A stretch of DNA of 43,053 bases from Actinomycetes bacterium (GCA_021793675.1 JAJYSG010000013.1:1-43053), one strand, 5' to 3'. Positions 32,944-41,018 are shown, counted from the first letter of the stretch. Translations and numbers: made by a program. Notes: generated from the sequence alone by a model not told the origin.

Positions 32944-34448
32944 GACAGCCCCAGCGTGGCGGCCGCCCGGGCCAGCACGTCGCCGACGGGGAAGGCGACG
33001 AAGCCGATCACGGCCGTCACCCCGAGGGCCAGCACGAGCGGTGTCGTCGGTCCTCGGTCGGCGCCGTGCCCGGGGCTCGGCAGGCCCGCGGACGGCTCCG
33101 CGCGCGTCACTCCGGCGGCCTCGGGGGCGTCGTCGTGCGCCGGGCCGAGCACCATCGACGCCGTCGCCCGCACCAGGCCCGCCACCACCACGAGCAGCAG
33201 CGCCACCACGAGCGCCATCGCCCAGCCCAGCCCGGCCCGCCAGCCGCTCAGGACGATCGCCACCTCGGAGAAGAACAGGGCGAACGGCGGGAAGCCGAGC
33301 AGGGCCGTCATCCCGACCACCAGCGGCACGGCGACGTCGGGACGCCGGGCGAGCAGCCCGCGCACGTCCGCGATGGTGGTGGTGCCCTCCGCCGCCAGCA
33401 TCCGGCCCGCCACCACGAACAGGCTCGCCTTGGCCAGCCCGTGCCCGATGAGGTGCAGCAGCACCGCCGCCAGCGCGATCGGTCCGCCCACAGCGGCCCC
33501 GATGGCCAGCACCCCCATGTGCTCGATGCTCGAGTAGGCGAGCATCCGCTTGTGGTCCCGCTGTCGCAGGATCAGGGCGGCCGCCACCGCCAGCGACCCG
33601 AGCCCGGCGGCCAGCAGCAGGCCGCGGACCAGGCCCGGGCCCAGCACCACGTAGGCGATCGCGCGAATCCGCAGGATCGCGTAGAACGCCACCGCGAGCA
33701 GCACGCCGGACATCAGGCCGGACACCGGCGCGGGCGCCTGGCTGTGCGCGTCCGGCAGCCAGGAGTGCATCGGCGCCAGGCCCGCCTTGGTGGCGAACCC
33801 GAGCACGGCCAGGCCCGCGGCGACCCGGACCAGCCCGTGGTCCAGCGGCAGCTCGCCGCTGACCAGCCGGGTCCAGGACAGGGTCGCCTCCCCGGCGCTG
33901 CGGCTCGCCGCGTACAGCAGCACCGTGCCGAGCAGGGCGATCGCGATGCCCACCGAGCCCAGCACCACGTACTTCCAGGCCGCCTCGAGGGCGCGCGGTC
34001 CGCCGCGGTGGCCCACCAGGAAGGCCGTCGCGATGGTCGTCGCCTCGACGGCCACCCACAGCAGCCCGAGGTTGTCGGTGGTGACGGCGATCGCCATCGC
34101 GCCGAGGAACACGGCCACCAGGGCGGCGTACCGGCGGTCGGTGCGCGTGACGGCCGGCCGCGGCCCCTCGTCGGGACCCGGGCGCGGCGCCAGGCCGGCC
34201 CACGTCGCCGTGAGCCCGACCGCGCCGACGACCGCCAGCATGAGCGCCGAGAGCGGGTCGGCACGCAGCAGGTCCCCGCCGAGGGTGGGCACCGGGCCCC
34301 GGTGCGCGAGCAGCGCGATCCCGGTGGCCAGCAGCACGGCGCTCGTGAGCACACCGGACAGCCGCGTCAGGACGCCGGACACCGGCGTCGCGGCGAGCGC
34401 GCCGACGAGCAGGGCGGCCAGCGGCGGGAGCAGCAGGAGCGCGGTCAT
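32940..34448 (-). CDS. Antiporter-like membrane subunit, HyfF/HycQ-like (NuoL/M/N family)
   Basis: 502 aa with about 13-14 helices. Proton-channel residues are retained: Glu135 (LLWVAVEATTI), Lys221 and His228 in GFATKAGLAPMHSWLPDAHSQAPAPVSG. A later lysine-containing stretch, QRDHKRMLAYSSIEHMG, is also conserved. The ATG shares one base with the preceding stop (TGATG). In complex I-type machines this subunit is an ion-pumping module. A charged 45-residue loop (DDAPEAAGVTRAEPSAGLPS and on) precedes the last helix. Equivalent in order to Rv0086 (hycQ). Confidence 0.88.
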   Translation of the reverse strand: MTALLLLPPLAALLVGALAATPVSGVLTRLSGVLTSAVLLATGIALLAHRGPVPTLGGDLLRADPLSALMLAVVGAVGLTATWAGLAPRPGPDEGPRPAVTRTDRRYAALVAVFLGAMAIAVTTDNLGLLWVAVEATTIATAFLVGHRGGPRALEAAWKYVVLGSVGIAIALLGTVLLYAASRSAGEATLSWTRLVSGELPLDHGLVRVAAGLAVLGFATKAGLAPMHSWLPDAHSQAPAPVSGLMSGVLLAVAFYAILRIRAIAYVVLGPGLVRGLLLAAGLGSLAVAAALILRQRDHKRMLAYSSIEHMGVLAIGAAVGGPIALAAVLLHLIGHGLAKASLFVVAGRMLAAEGTTTIADVRGLLARRPDVAVPLVVGMTALLGFPPFALFFSEVAIVLSGWRAGLGWAMALVVALLLVVVAGLVRATASMVLGPAHDDAPEAAGVTRAEPSAGLPSPGHGADRGPTTPLVLALGVTAVIGFVAFPVGDVLARAAATLGLS

Positions 34449-35158
34449 CAGTCCTTCAGCTCCGTCATCGAGTCGAGCGTGGTGGAGCCGAGCTGCGCCT
34501 GCATGCGCCGGGACAGCACCGCGAGGATCAGCACCACGAGCAGCACGTCCGACGAGACGCCGAGCTCCACCGCGAAAGGCACCCCCGCCGCGGTGAGGAA
34601 CGCCACGGTGGCGATGCCGTTGTCCAGCACGAGGAACCCGATCAGCTGGGACATCGCCCGGCGGCGGTCGACGAGCAGCAGGAAGCCGATGAGCACCATG
34701 CAGACGCCGACCGGGACGGCGAACGCGGCGGGGCCGGAGATCCCGCCGCCGGCGCGGGTGGCCACGCCCGCCGAGATCGGCCGGCTGACCAGGTACGCCA
34801 CGGTGGTCAGCAGCGCCACCAGCACGAGGCTCGCCGTCGGGTTCAGCCGGGCGCCGTCCTCGCGCGCCGCGTCGCCGGCCTCGATCCCGGCCCGCAGCCG
34901 CCGGCCGACCACCCACGGCAGCAGCCACGCGCGCAGCACCAGCACCAGCACGGCGACGACCAGCAGCTCCGCGCGGGCCGAGCGCGGACCCGACAGGCCG
35001 ATCGTCACGGCCAGCACGGCCAGGGACACGCCCTGCACCGTCAGCAGCCGCACCTGCGCGGACAGCTCGCGCCGCCACACCACGAGCACGGACGTCACCA
35101 GCAGGGCGCCGGCGGCGAGGGCGATGAGCTGCGCGGTGGCCGCAGCGGTGCTGGACAT
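34448..35158 (-). CDS. HyfE/HycP-like membrane subunit (NuoK-related)
   Basis: 236 aa, about seven helices. Relatives in hydrogenase-4 complexes (HyfE) fuse a NuoK-like part to extra helices. The C-terminal half has the NuoK-like segment GVCMVLIGFLLLVDRRRAMSQLIGFLVLDNGI. The ATG at 35158 is preferred because GGAGAG lies nine bases upstream. An alternative ATG at 35185 would overlap the previous stop (ATGA), but has no ribosome-binding site. Ends LGSTTLDSMTELKD. Order corresponds to Rv0085 (hycP). Confidence 0.8.
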   Translation of the reverse strand: MSSTAAATAQLIALAAGALLVTSVLVVWRRELSAQVRLLTVQGVSLAVLAVTIGLSGPRSARAELLVVAVLVLVLRAWLLPWVVGRRLRAGIEAGDAAREDGARLNPTASLVLVALLTTVAYLVSRPISAGVATRAGGGISGPAAFAVPVGVCMVLIGFLLLVDRRRAMSQLIGFLVLDNGIATVAFLTAAGVPFAVELGVSSDVLLVVLILAVLSRRMQAQLGSTTLDSMTELKD

Positions 35159-35181
35159 GACGGGAAGCTCTCCGGCGACGC

Positions 35182-36129
35182 TCATGCGACGAGGTAGGAC
35201 GCCGTGACGGCGAGGAAGGCGAGCACGAAGGAGCCGGCCAGCAGCTCCGGGACGCGGAACAGGCGCAGCTTGGCCATGCCGACCTCGGCGGTGGCCAGCA
35301 GCACGGCGAGCACCGCCAGCTTGCCGGCGAGCGCGAGCGCGCCGAGCAGCACCGGCCCGACCGCGGCGGTGCCGGCCACCCCCCACGGCAGCAGCAGGTT
35401 GCCGACCAGCCCGAGCAGCACGGACAGCCGCAGCCAGGACGCGAGGTCCACCCAGGCGAGGTCCCGCGCGGAGGTCTCCAGCACCATCGCCTCGTGGATC
35501 ATCGTCAGCTCGAGGTGGGTGGCCGGGTTGTCGATCGGCAGCCGTCCGGTCTCGGCGAGCACCACGATGGCCAGCGCCACCACCGCGAGCACGCCGGCCG
35601 GGGTGGCGATGCTGGCCGGGTGGTCCCGGCGCGCCGCCACGATGAGCGGCAGCGCGGAGCTGCCCGCGGGGATCGACAGCGCGTAGACGGCCACGAGCAC
35701 GGTCGGCTCGACGAGCGCCGCGATCGTCATGTGCCGGCTGGATCCCATGCCGCCGAAGGCGGATCCCGCATCCAGCCCGAGCAGGGCGATCGCCACCGTG
35801 CCGACGAGCAGCACCGAGACCACGACGAACAGGTCGCCGGGCACCAGGGCGAGCGGCAGCGCCGCGACGAGCGGGACCAGCGCGGCCAGCAGGAGGCTCG
35901 ACGCCAGCAGCACCACCGGTGCGACCACCGTCAGCGGGCTGGTCCCGGCGGCGCGCAGCGGAGTCTTGGCGAGCAGCTTGCGCAGGTCGCGCGCCGGCTG
36001 CAGCACGCCGGGCCCGACGCGCCCCTCGAGCCGCGCCCTCGTCTGGCGCGTCACGCCGATCACCAGCGGTGCGAACACCACCGCCACGGCCACCTGGACC
36101 AGGGCGACGACCAGCGGCGCCACGCTCAC
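35182..36129 (-). CDS. NuoH/HyfC/HycD-like membrane anchor subunit
   Basis: 315 aa, eight helices. Connects the soluble arm to the pump in complex I and group 4 hydrogenases. Family motifs: EGRVGPGVLQPARDLRKLLAKT (35-56) and AETGRLPIDNPATHLELTMIHEAMVLE (about 190-216), the equivalent of the NuoH quinone-site loop AETNRxPFDxPE. The GTG at 36129 overlaps the upstream stop (GTGA). Corresponds to Rv0084 (hycD). Confidence 0.9.
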   Translation of the reverse strand: MSVAPLVVALVQVAVAVVFAPLVIGVTRQTRARLEGRVGPGVLQPARDLRKLLAKTPLRAAGTSPLTVVAPVVLLASSLLLAALVPLVAALPLALVPGDLFVVVSVLLVGTVAIALLGLDAGSAFGGMGSSRHMTIAALVEPTVLVAVYALSIPAGSSALPLIVAARRDHPASIATPAGVLAVVALAIVVLAETGRLPIDNPATHLELTMIHEAMVLETSARDLAWVDLASWLRLSVLLGLVGNLLLPWGVAGTAAVGPVLLGALALAGKLAVLAVLLATAEVGMAKLRLFRVPELLAGSFVLAFLAVTASYLVA

Positions 36130-38132
36130 GCGACCACCACCAGGAGCACCGCCACCAGCGCCGTGAACGAGAACGCGAGGTAGCGGTTGATCGAGCCGTT
36201 CTGCACCCGGCGGGCCCGGTCCGCCACCGCGTCGGCCGCGGCGACCAGCGGACGGTACAGGCGCGCCTCCACGACGTCGTCGACGTGCTGGGCGAACCGG
36301 ACGCGCTCGGCCAGGTACGCGGACTCGCCGACGTGCGTCACCACGACGTCACGGCGGGGCTGCAGGGCGTCGTCGAAGATGCGCGTCACCGGCTCGGCGT
36401 AGGACGTGGCGTTGTACTGCATGCGTGGGCTGGTGCGCACGCCGCCGCAGCCCCAGCCGAGCACGTCGGTGGTCGCCGGGCGGCGCCGGCCCACCACCAG
36501 CACCCCGACGAGGGCGGGCAGCCCCACCACAGCCCCGAGCGCGACCAGCGCCGCCGGACTCAGCACGGCGCCCACGCCGGTCAGCTCCACGCCGCCGAGC
36601 CCGGCGACCCGGGCACCGTCCGCGCCGGTCAGGCCGAGCGCCGCCGCCGCGGCCGCCGCCACCGGGCCGGGCAGCACCCCCAGCGCCAGCACCGCGAGGG
36701 CGCCGAGCGCCATCGCGACCCGCATGCTCGCCGGCGCCTCCTGCGCCCCCGCCGCCCCGGCCGATCGGGCACGAGCCAGGAACGCGATGCCGAACGCTTT
36801 GACGAACGTCACCAGCGCGAGCCCGGCGGTCAGCGCGATGAGGCCCAGGGTGAGCGGCACGACGACGGCGACGACGCGATCGGCCGGGCGCACGCCGTGG
36901 ATCAGCGCCTGCAGCAGGGTCCATTCGGCGACGAACCCACCGGTCACCGGCAGCGCCGCCGCGCCGAGGGACCCGACCCCGAACGTCGCCGCCGTCCACG
37001 GCATCGTGTGCACCAGCCCGCCCATCCGGTCCAGGTCACGCTCGCCGGTGGCCCTCAGCACGGCGCCGGCACCGAGGAACAGCGTCGCCTTGAACGCGGC
37101 ATGGCTGATGAGCAGCAGCAACGCCGCGACCAGCGCGACACTCGCCGCACCCGGGACGTGGTGGGTGCGCAGCAGCATCGCCAGGCCGATCGCGGCCACC
37201 ACCAGGCCGAGGTTCTCCGAGGTGGAGTACGCGAGCAGCCGTTTGAGGTCGGTGGCGACCCCGGCGTGCAGGATGCCGTACACGGCCGAGCCGGCGCCGA
37301 GGACGATGAGCAGCACCGCCCACCAGGTGGGGCCGCCGGGCAGCAGCCGGATGCCGACCAGCAGGATCCCGTAGCCGCCGAGCGACACCATCGCGGCGCT
37401 CATCAGCGCAGAGGCGTGGCTGGGCGCCTCCGGGTGGGCCCGCGGCAGCCACACGTGCAGCGGCGCGACGCCCGCCTTGGCCGCGAAGCCGACGACGAGC
37501 AGCACGAAGGCGACGGTGGCGCCGGGGCGCGTCGGATCGGTGCCGGCGAGCGCCGCGAAGCTCGTGGCGCCTGCCGTGGCGGCCAGCGCCGCGAATCCCG
37601 CGAGGATCAGGACGAAGCTGAGGTGGGTCATGACGGCGTACCAGACGGCCGCCTCGCGCGCGGTGCGGCGCCGGGCGTGCTCGGCCAGCACGAGCACGGT
37701 GGACGCGGCGGCCATCAGCTCCCACGCGAGCAGGAACGAGACCACGTCGCCCGCCGCCGGCACCAGCTGCATGCCGAGCAGGAACAGCGCGAGCGCCGCC
37801 CACTGCGTGCGGGACGCGGAGGCGCCGTGCACGTAGCCGATCGCGTACAGCGAGGCGAGCACGCCCACGGCTCCCACCAGCAGCATCAGCAGGCCGCCGA
37901 GCCGGTCCGGCGCGATCACCGCGGGCGGCAGCGGCAGAGCCGTGGCCACCCGCACGACGACCGTCCGACCGCCCAGCGCCAGCGCGCCCGTCACCACGCC
38001 GGCCCCCGCCACGAGGGCGCACGAGAGGCCGGCCAGCACGGTGCGCACGCGACCGCGGGTCGCCACCGCGAGCACCACGGCGCACGCTGCGAGGGCGGCC
38101 TGCGCGAGCAGGCCCCATGCCACGGCGTTCAT
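36126..38132 (-). CDS. Antiporter-like membrane subunit with long C-terminus, HyfB-like
   Basis: 668 aa. The core is a NuoL/M/N-type pump with Glu138 (LLAWELMAAAS), Lys219 and His226 (GFAAKAGVAPLHVWLPRAHPEAPSHASALMS), and a later KRLLAYSTSENLG lysine site. After residue ~550 an extended tail contains the HyfB-typical WGCGGVRTSPRMQYNATSYAEPVTRIF, a soluble helix and a final membrane helix (YLAFSFTALVAVLLVVVA). The ATG overlaps the preceding stop (ATGA). With the HyfF-like protein it makes two pump modules. Corresponds to Rv0083. Confidence 0.9.
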   Translation of the reverse strand: MNAVAWGLLAQAALAACAVVLAVATRGRVRTVLAGLSCALVAGAGVVTGALALGGRTVVVRVATALPLPPAVIAPDRLGGLLMLLVGAVGVLASLYAIGYVHGASASRTQWAALALFLLGMQLVPAAGDVVSFLLAWELMAAASTVLVLAEHARRRTAREAAVWYAVMTHLSFVLILAGFAALAATAGATSFAALAGTDPTRPGATVAFVLLVVGFAAKAGVAPLHVWLPRAHPEAPSHASALMSAAMVSLGGYGILLVGIRLLPGGPTWWAVLLIVLGAGSAVYGILHAGVATDLKRLLAYSTSENLGLVVAAIGLAMLLRTHHVPGAASVALVAALLLLISHAAFKATLFLGAGAVLRATGERDLDRMGGLVHTMPWTAATFGVGSLGAAALPVTGGFVAEWTLLQALIHGVRPADRVVAVVVPLTLGLIALTAGLALVTFVKAFGIAFLARARSAGAAGAQEAPASMRVAMALGALAVLALGVLPGPVAAAAAAALGLTGADGARVAGLGGVELTGVGAVLSPAALVALGAVVGLPALVGVLVVGRRRPATTDVLGWGCGGVRTSPRMQYNATSYAEPVTRIFDDALQPRRDVVVTHVGESAYLAERVRFAQHVDDVVEARLYRPLVAAADAVADRARRVQNGSINRYLAFSFTALVAVLLVVVA

Positions 38133-38641
38133 CGACCGGTGACCTGCCGCAACGCCGCGACGATGTCCGCCGGTGCCGGCGGGCACCCCGGCACCGCCAG
38201 GTCCACCGGGACCACGTCTCCCACCGCACCCACCACGCCGTAGGCACCGCGGAACGCGCCGCAGTCCCGTGCGCAGTCACCGACCGCCAGCACCACGCGG
38301 GGCTGCGGGGTGGCCGCCACCGTCAGCCGGAGGGGCTCGGCCATGTTCCGGGTGACCGCGCCCGTGACCAGCACCACGTCGGCATGCCGCGGCGAGGCGA
38401 CCAGGCGGGCGCCGTAGCGCTCCGCGTCGTACACGGGCCCGAACGCGGCGGCCAGCTCGATCTCGCAGCCGTTGCAGGAGCCGGCGTCGACGTGCCGCAC
38501 CTGGACGCTGCCCCGCAGGGCACGGGGCAGCACCGGCGCCTCGGCGCCGGTGTCGTGGTCGGGCCGCCCGGGCACGCCAGGGGCCGGCTCCGCGATCCGA
38601 CCGGTGCGCCAGATCAGCCGGGCCAGGCCTGCCAGGCTCAT
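38129..38641 (-). CDS. NuoB/HyfI-like iron-sulfur subunit
   Basis: 170 aa. The cysteines expected to bind the single N2-type [4Fe-4S] cluster are present: Cys56 and Cys59 (GSCNGCE), Cys123 (VGDCARDCG) and Cys153 (PGCPP), plus Cys127. So the electron-transfer end of the complex looks functional even though the catalytic subunit has lost nickel binding. An N-terminal helix of about 20 residues may contact the membrane. ATG at 38641 overlaps the arsR stop (ATGA). Corresponds to Rv0082. Confidence 0.9.
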   Translation of the reverse strand: MSLAGLARLIWRTGRIAEPAPGVPGRPDHDTGAEAPVLPRALRGSVQVRHVDAGSCNGCEIELAAAFGPVYDAERYGARLVASPRHADVVLVTGAVTRNMAEPLRLTVAATPQPRVVLAVGDCARDCGAFRGAYGVVGAVGDVVPVDLAVPGCPPAPADIVAALRQVTGR

Positions 38642-39000
38642 CGGCCGATCGACCCGTCCTCCGACGGCGCCTCGGCGGCGGAGTGCTCGAGCTCGGCCTT
38701 GAGGCCCTGCTGCCCGTCGAACAGGTCCACCAGCAGCCGCCGGGCGACGCGCAACAGCTCCGCCACCGCCGGCACGCTGGCCGCGTAGACCACCTCGCCG
38801 CCCTCGCGCCGCTGGCTGACCAGACCGGCCCGGCGCAGCACGCCGAGCTGCTGCGAGAGGTTGGACTGCTCGATGTCGATGGCGGCCAGCAGCTCGTGCA
38901 CGGGTCGGTCGCGCTCCGAGAGCAGCTCGATGATCCGGATCCGGGCCGGGTGGCCCAGCGTGCGGAACAGCTCCGCCTTGACCTGGTAGAGCTCGCTCAC
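38638..39000 (-). CDS. ArsR-family transcriptional regulator, cysteine-free, Rv0081-like
   Basis: 120 aa winged-helix repressor. The GTG at 39000 is chosen because GGAGG stands seven bases upstream; the frame is open to 39036, which would run into the promoter. The HTH is in ERDRPVHELLAAIDIEQSNLSQQLGVLRRAGLVSQRREGGEVVYAAS. There is not one cysteine, so no thiolate metal site of the ArsR/SmtB type is possible; the signal must be something else. The M. tuberculosis counterpart Rv0081 heads the same gene order and is tied to the hypoxic response. First gene of the operon; likely represses it through the palindrome at 39036-39053. Confidence 0.88.
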   Translation of the reverse strand: MSELYQVKAELFRTLGHPARIRIIELLSERDRPVHELLAAIDIEQSNLSQQLGVLRRAGLVSQRREGGEVVYAASVPAVAELLRVARRLLVDLFDGQQGLKAELEHSAAEAPSEDGSIGR

Positions 39001-39031
39001 CAGCACACCTCCCTCCGACCGACGCGACGTT

Positions 39032-39060
39032 AACATACGAAGGAATCTTCATACCAACAA
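39032..39060 (-). promoter_or_regulatory. Promoter with embedded operator for the arsR-complex operon
   Basis: Minus strand TTGTTG (39055-39060), 17 bases, TATGTT (39032-39037). Filling the spacer is an inverted repeat, TACGAAG (39036-39042), GAAT, CTTCATA (39047-39053), matching at six of seven positions. A repressor bound there would block polymerase directly. The stretch is strikingly AT-rich for this DNA. The start would be near 39025, with the arsR Shine-Dalgarno 25 bases on. Confidence 0.7.
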
Positions 39061-39091
39061 GCCCTCACGAGCGGCGCCCTCGTCAGGAGCC

Positions 39092-39107
39092 GGGGCACGC
39101 CCGCCCC
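39092..39107 (-). terminator. Possible terminator after gpsA
   Basis: GGGGC (39092-39096) pairs with GCCCC (39103-39107) over a six-base loop, about 50 bases past the gpsA stop. It could insulate the inserted operon's promoter from gpsA readthrough. No T-run. Confidence 0.3.
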
Positions 39108-39154
39108 AGGGCGCGCGCATGCCACGCGGGGCCCAGCGCCCGGACGTGCGGCCG

Positions 39155-40171
39155 TCAGTCCAGCGGCACGTCCGCGGCCTCGGCCTTCATCGGCCGGCCG
39201 AGCAGCATCGGCGCCAGGTCGTCGACCGGCAGCCCCTCGAAGAGGACGCGGGCGACGGCCTCGGTGATCGGCATGTCCACACCCAGGGTGGCCGCGAGAT
39301 CGGCGACCGCGCGGCTGGTCTTGACTCCTTCGGCCGTGCCGCCGGTCTGCCTGACGGCGTCGTCCAGGCCGATGCCCTGGCCCAGCAGCACCCCCACCGA
39401 GTGGTTGCGCGACAGCGGTGAGGCACACGTCGCCATGAGGTCACCGGCCCCGGCCAGCCCGGAGAACGTCTCGCCGTCGGCGCCCAGCCGCAGCCCGAGC
39501 CGGCGGATCTCCGCCAGCCCGCGCGTCACCAACGTCGCCATCGTGTTGTAGCCGTAGCCACGACCCTGCGCGATGCCGACGGCGATCGCGATGACGTTCT
39601 TCACGGCGCCGCACAGCTCCACGCCGACGACGTCGGACGACGTGTACGGCCGGAAGTAGGGCGTCTGGACGGTTCGGGCCACCGTGGTGGCGGTGTCGTC
39701 GGACAACGAGGCGATGACGGTGGCCGTCGGCTGGCGCGCCGCGATCTCCTTGGCGAGGTTCGGCCCGGAGAGCACGGCGACCCGCTCGTCGGGCAGCCGC
39801 AGCGCCTGGACGAGCAGCTGGGACGCCCGCACGTCACTCGCCAGCTCGACGCCCTTCATGAGCGAGAGCACCGGCACGTGCGCCGGCAGCACGGCGGCCA
39901 TCGGCACCAGCACGGACCGCGCCACCTGCACGGGGACCGCCACCGCGACCAGCTCGGCGCCCGCCAGCACCGCGCGCGGGTCCGACGAAGCGCGCACCGC
40001 CTCCGGCAGCCGGACGCCGGGCAGGTGGGCGTCGTTGACGTGCTCGGCGTCGATGCGTCGGCACAGCGCGTCGTCGTGCCCCCACAGGGTCACCTCGCAC
40101 CCTGCGTCGGCGAGCACCTGGCCGAACGTGGTGCCCCACGCGCCGGTGCCGATGACCGCCGCTCGCGTCAT
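39155..40171 (-). CDS. gpsA: Glycerol-3-phosphate dehydrogenase [NAD(P)+]
   Basis: Makes sn-glycerol-3-phosphate for phospholipids from dihydroxyacetone phosphate. 338 aa. NAD(P) loop VIGTGAWGTTFGQVLADAG (6-24), LSLMKGVE, LSGPNLAKEIA and the catalytic-lysine region CGAVKNVIAIAVGIAQG are present, as are TLVTRGLAEI and AGAGDLMATCASPLSRN. ATG start overlaps the plsC stop (ATGA), which couples glycerol-3-phosphate supply to acylation. Confidence 0.97.
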   Translation of the reverse strand: MTRAAVIGTGAWGTTFGQVLADAGCEVTLWGHDDALCRRIDAEHVNDAHLPGVRLPEAVRASSDPRAVLAGAELVAVAVPVQVARSVLVPMAAVLPAHVPVLSLMKGVELASDVRASQLLVQALRLPDERVAVLSGPNLAKEIAARQPTATVIASLSDDTATTVARTVQTPYFRPYTSSDVVGVELCGAVKNVIAIAVGIAQGRGYGYNTMATLVTRGLAEIRRLGLRLGADGETFSGLAGAGDLMATCASPLSRNHSVGVLLGQGIGLDDAVRQTGGTAEGVKTSRAVADLAATLGVDMPITEAVARVLFEGLPVDDLAPMLLGRPMKAEAADVPLD

Positions 40172-40923
40172 CGGCCCGGCACCGGCGGGTAGACGGTCCG
40201 GCGTTCCTCGTACTCGGGGTGGTCCCGCAGGTCGAACCGCGGCCGGGGGGCCTGCTCACCGCGGATCTGCTCCAGCAGCGCGGTGATGGCGTCGAGCACG
40301 CGATCCGTCGCCTCGCGCAGCACGACGGCGTCGCTGGGCCGGTCGTACAGGTCCTCGAGCGGCACCGGCGTGCCGACCACGATCGTGATGCGCTTGCGCG
40401 GGAACGGCCGGAACCGCTTCGAGTAGCGCGGCAACAGCTCCGTCGCGCCCCACTGCGCGATGGGCACCACCGGCGCGCGGCTCGCCAGCGCCAGCCGCGC
40501 GACGCCGGTCTTGCCGGCCATCGGCCACAGGTCGGGGTCGCGCGTCAGGGTGCCCTCGGGGAACACCGCGACCACCTCGCCCGCGGCCAGCGCCGCGGTC
40601 GCCGGTCCCAGCGAGTCGGCCGCCCGCGAGCCGCCGCGGTCCACCGGCAGCTGGCCGGTGGACCGCAGGATGCCGCCGAGCACCGGCACCCGGAACAACG
40701 AGGCCTTGGCGAGGATCCGGGGTGCGACGCCGTTGTTCCACAGCACGTGCGCGAACGTCAGCGGGTCGATCTCGGTGGCGTGGTTGCCGGCCGCGATGAA
40801 CCCGCCCGCCCGGTGGAGGTTCTCCGTGCCACGCCAGTCGCGCCGCGTCGTCGCCCGCAGGAACGGCCTGACGATCGCGGCGACGAGACGGTAGGCGCCG
40901 TTGGCGCGCGCCGGGTGGGCCAT
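40168..40923 (-). CDS. plsC: 1-acyl-sn-glycerol-3-phosphate acyltransferase
   Basis: 251 aa, phosphatidic-acid synthesis at the membrane. Acyltransferase motif I NHATEID (47-53; His48 and Asp53 as HX4D), motif III FPEGT (121-125) and a PVVPIAQWG segment (151-159) are clear. The ATG at 40923 is chosen over longer in-frame starts because the protein then begins just before the conserved core and a TAGAGT -10 lies eight bases upstream. Cotranscribed with gpsA. Confidence 0.93.
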   Translation of the reverse strand: MAHPARANGAYRLVAAIVRPFLRATTRRDWRGTENLHRAGGFIAAGNHATEIDPLTFAHVLWNNGVAPRILAKASLFRVPVLGGILRSTGQLPVDRGGSRAADSLGPATAALAAGEVVAVFPEGTLTRDPDLWPMAGKTGVARLALASRAPVVPIAQWGATELLPRYSKRFRPFPRKRITIVVGTPVPLEDLYDRPSDAVVLREATDRVLDAITALLEQIRGEQAPRPRFDLRDHPEYEERRTVYPPVPGR

Positions 40924-40931
40924 GGGAGCCG

Positions 40932-40937
40932 ACTCTA
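40932..40937 (-). promoter_or_regulatory. -10 element for plsC-gpsA, near-leaderless
   Basis: TAGAGT on the minus strand, eight bases before the plsC ATG, the same geometry as for ddl. There is no Shine-Dalgarno sequence. Confidence 0.4.
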
Positions 40938-41018
40938 GCGGGAGCCCTGCACCCGCACGCGCTCCGCCCGCGACCGCAGGACGACGAGAGGACGCCGCCG
41001 CGGCGGGAGGCGCCGGGG

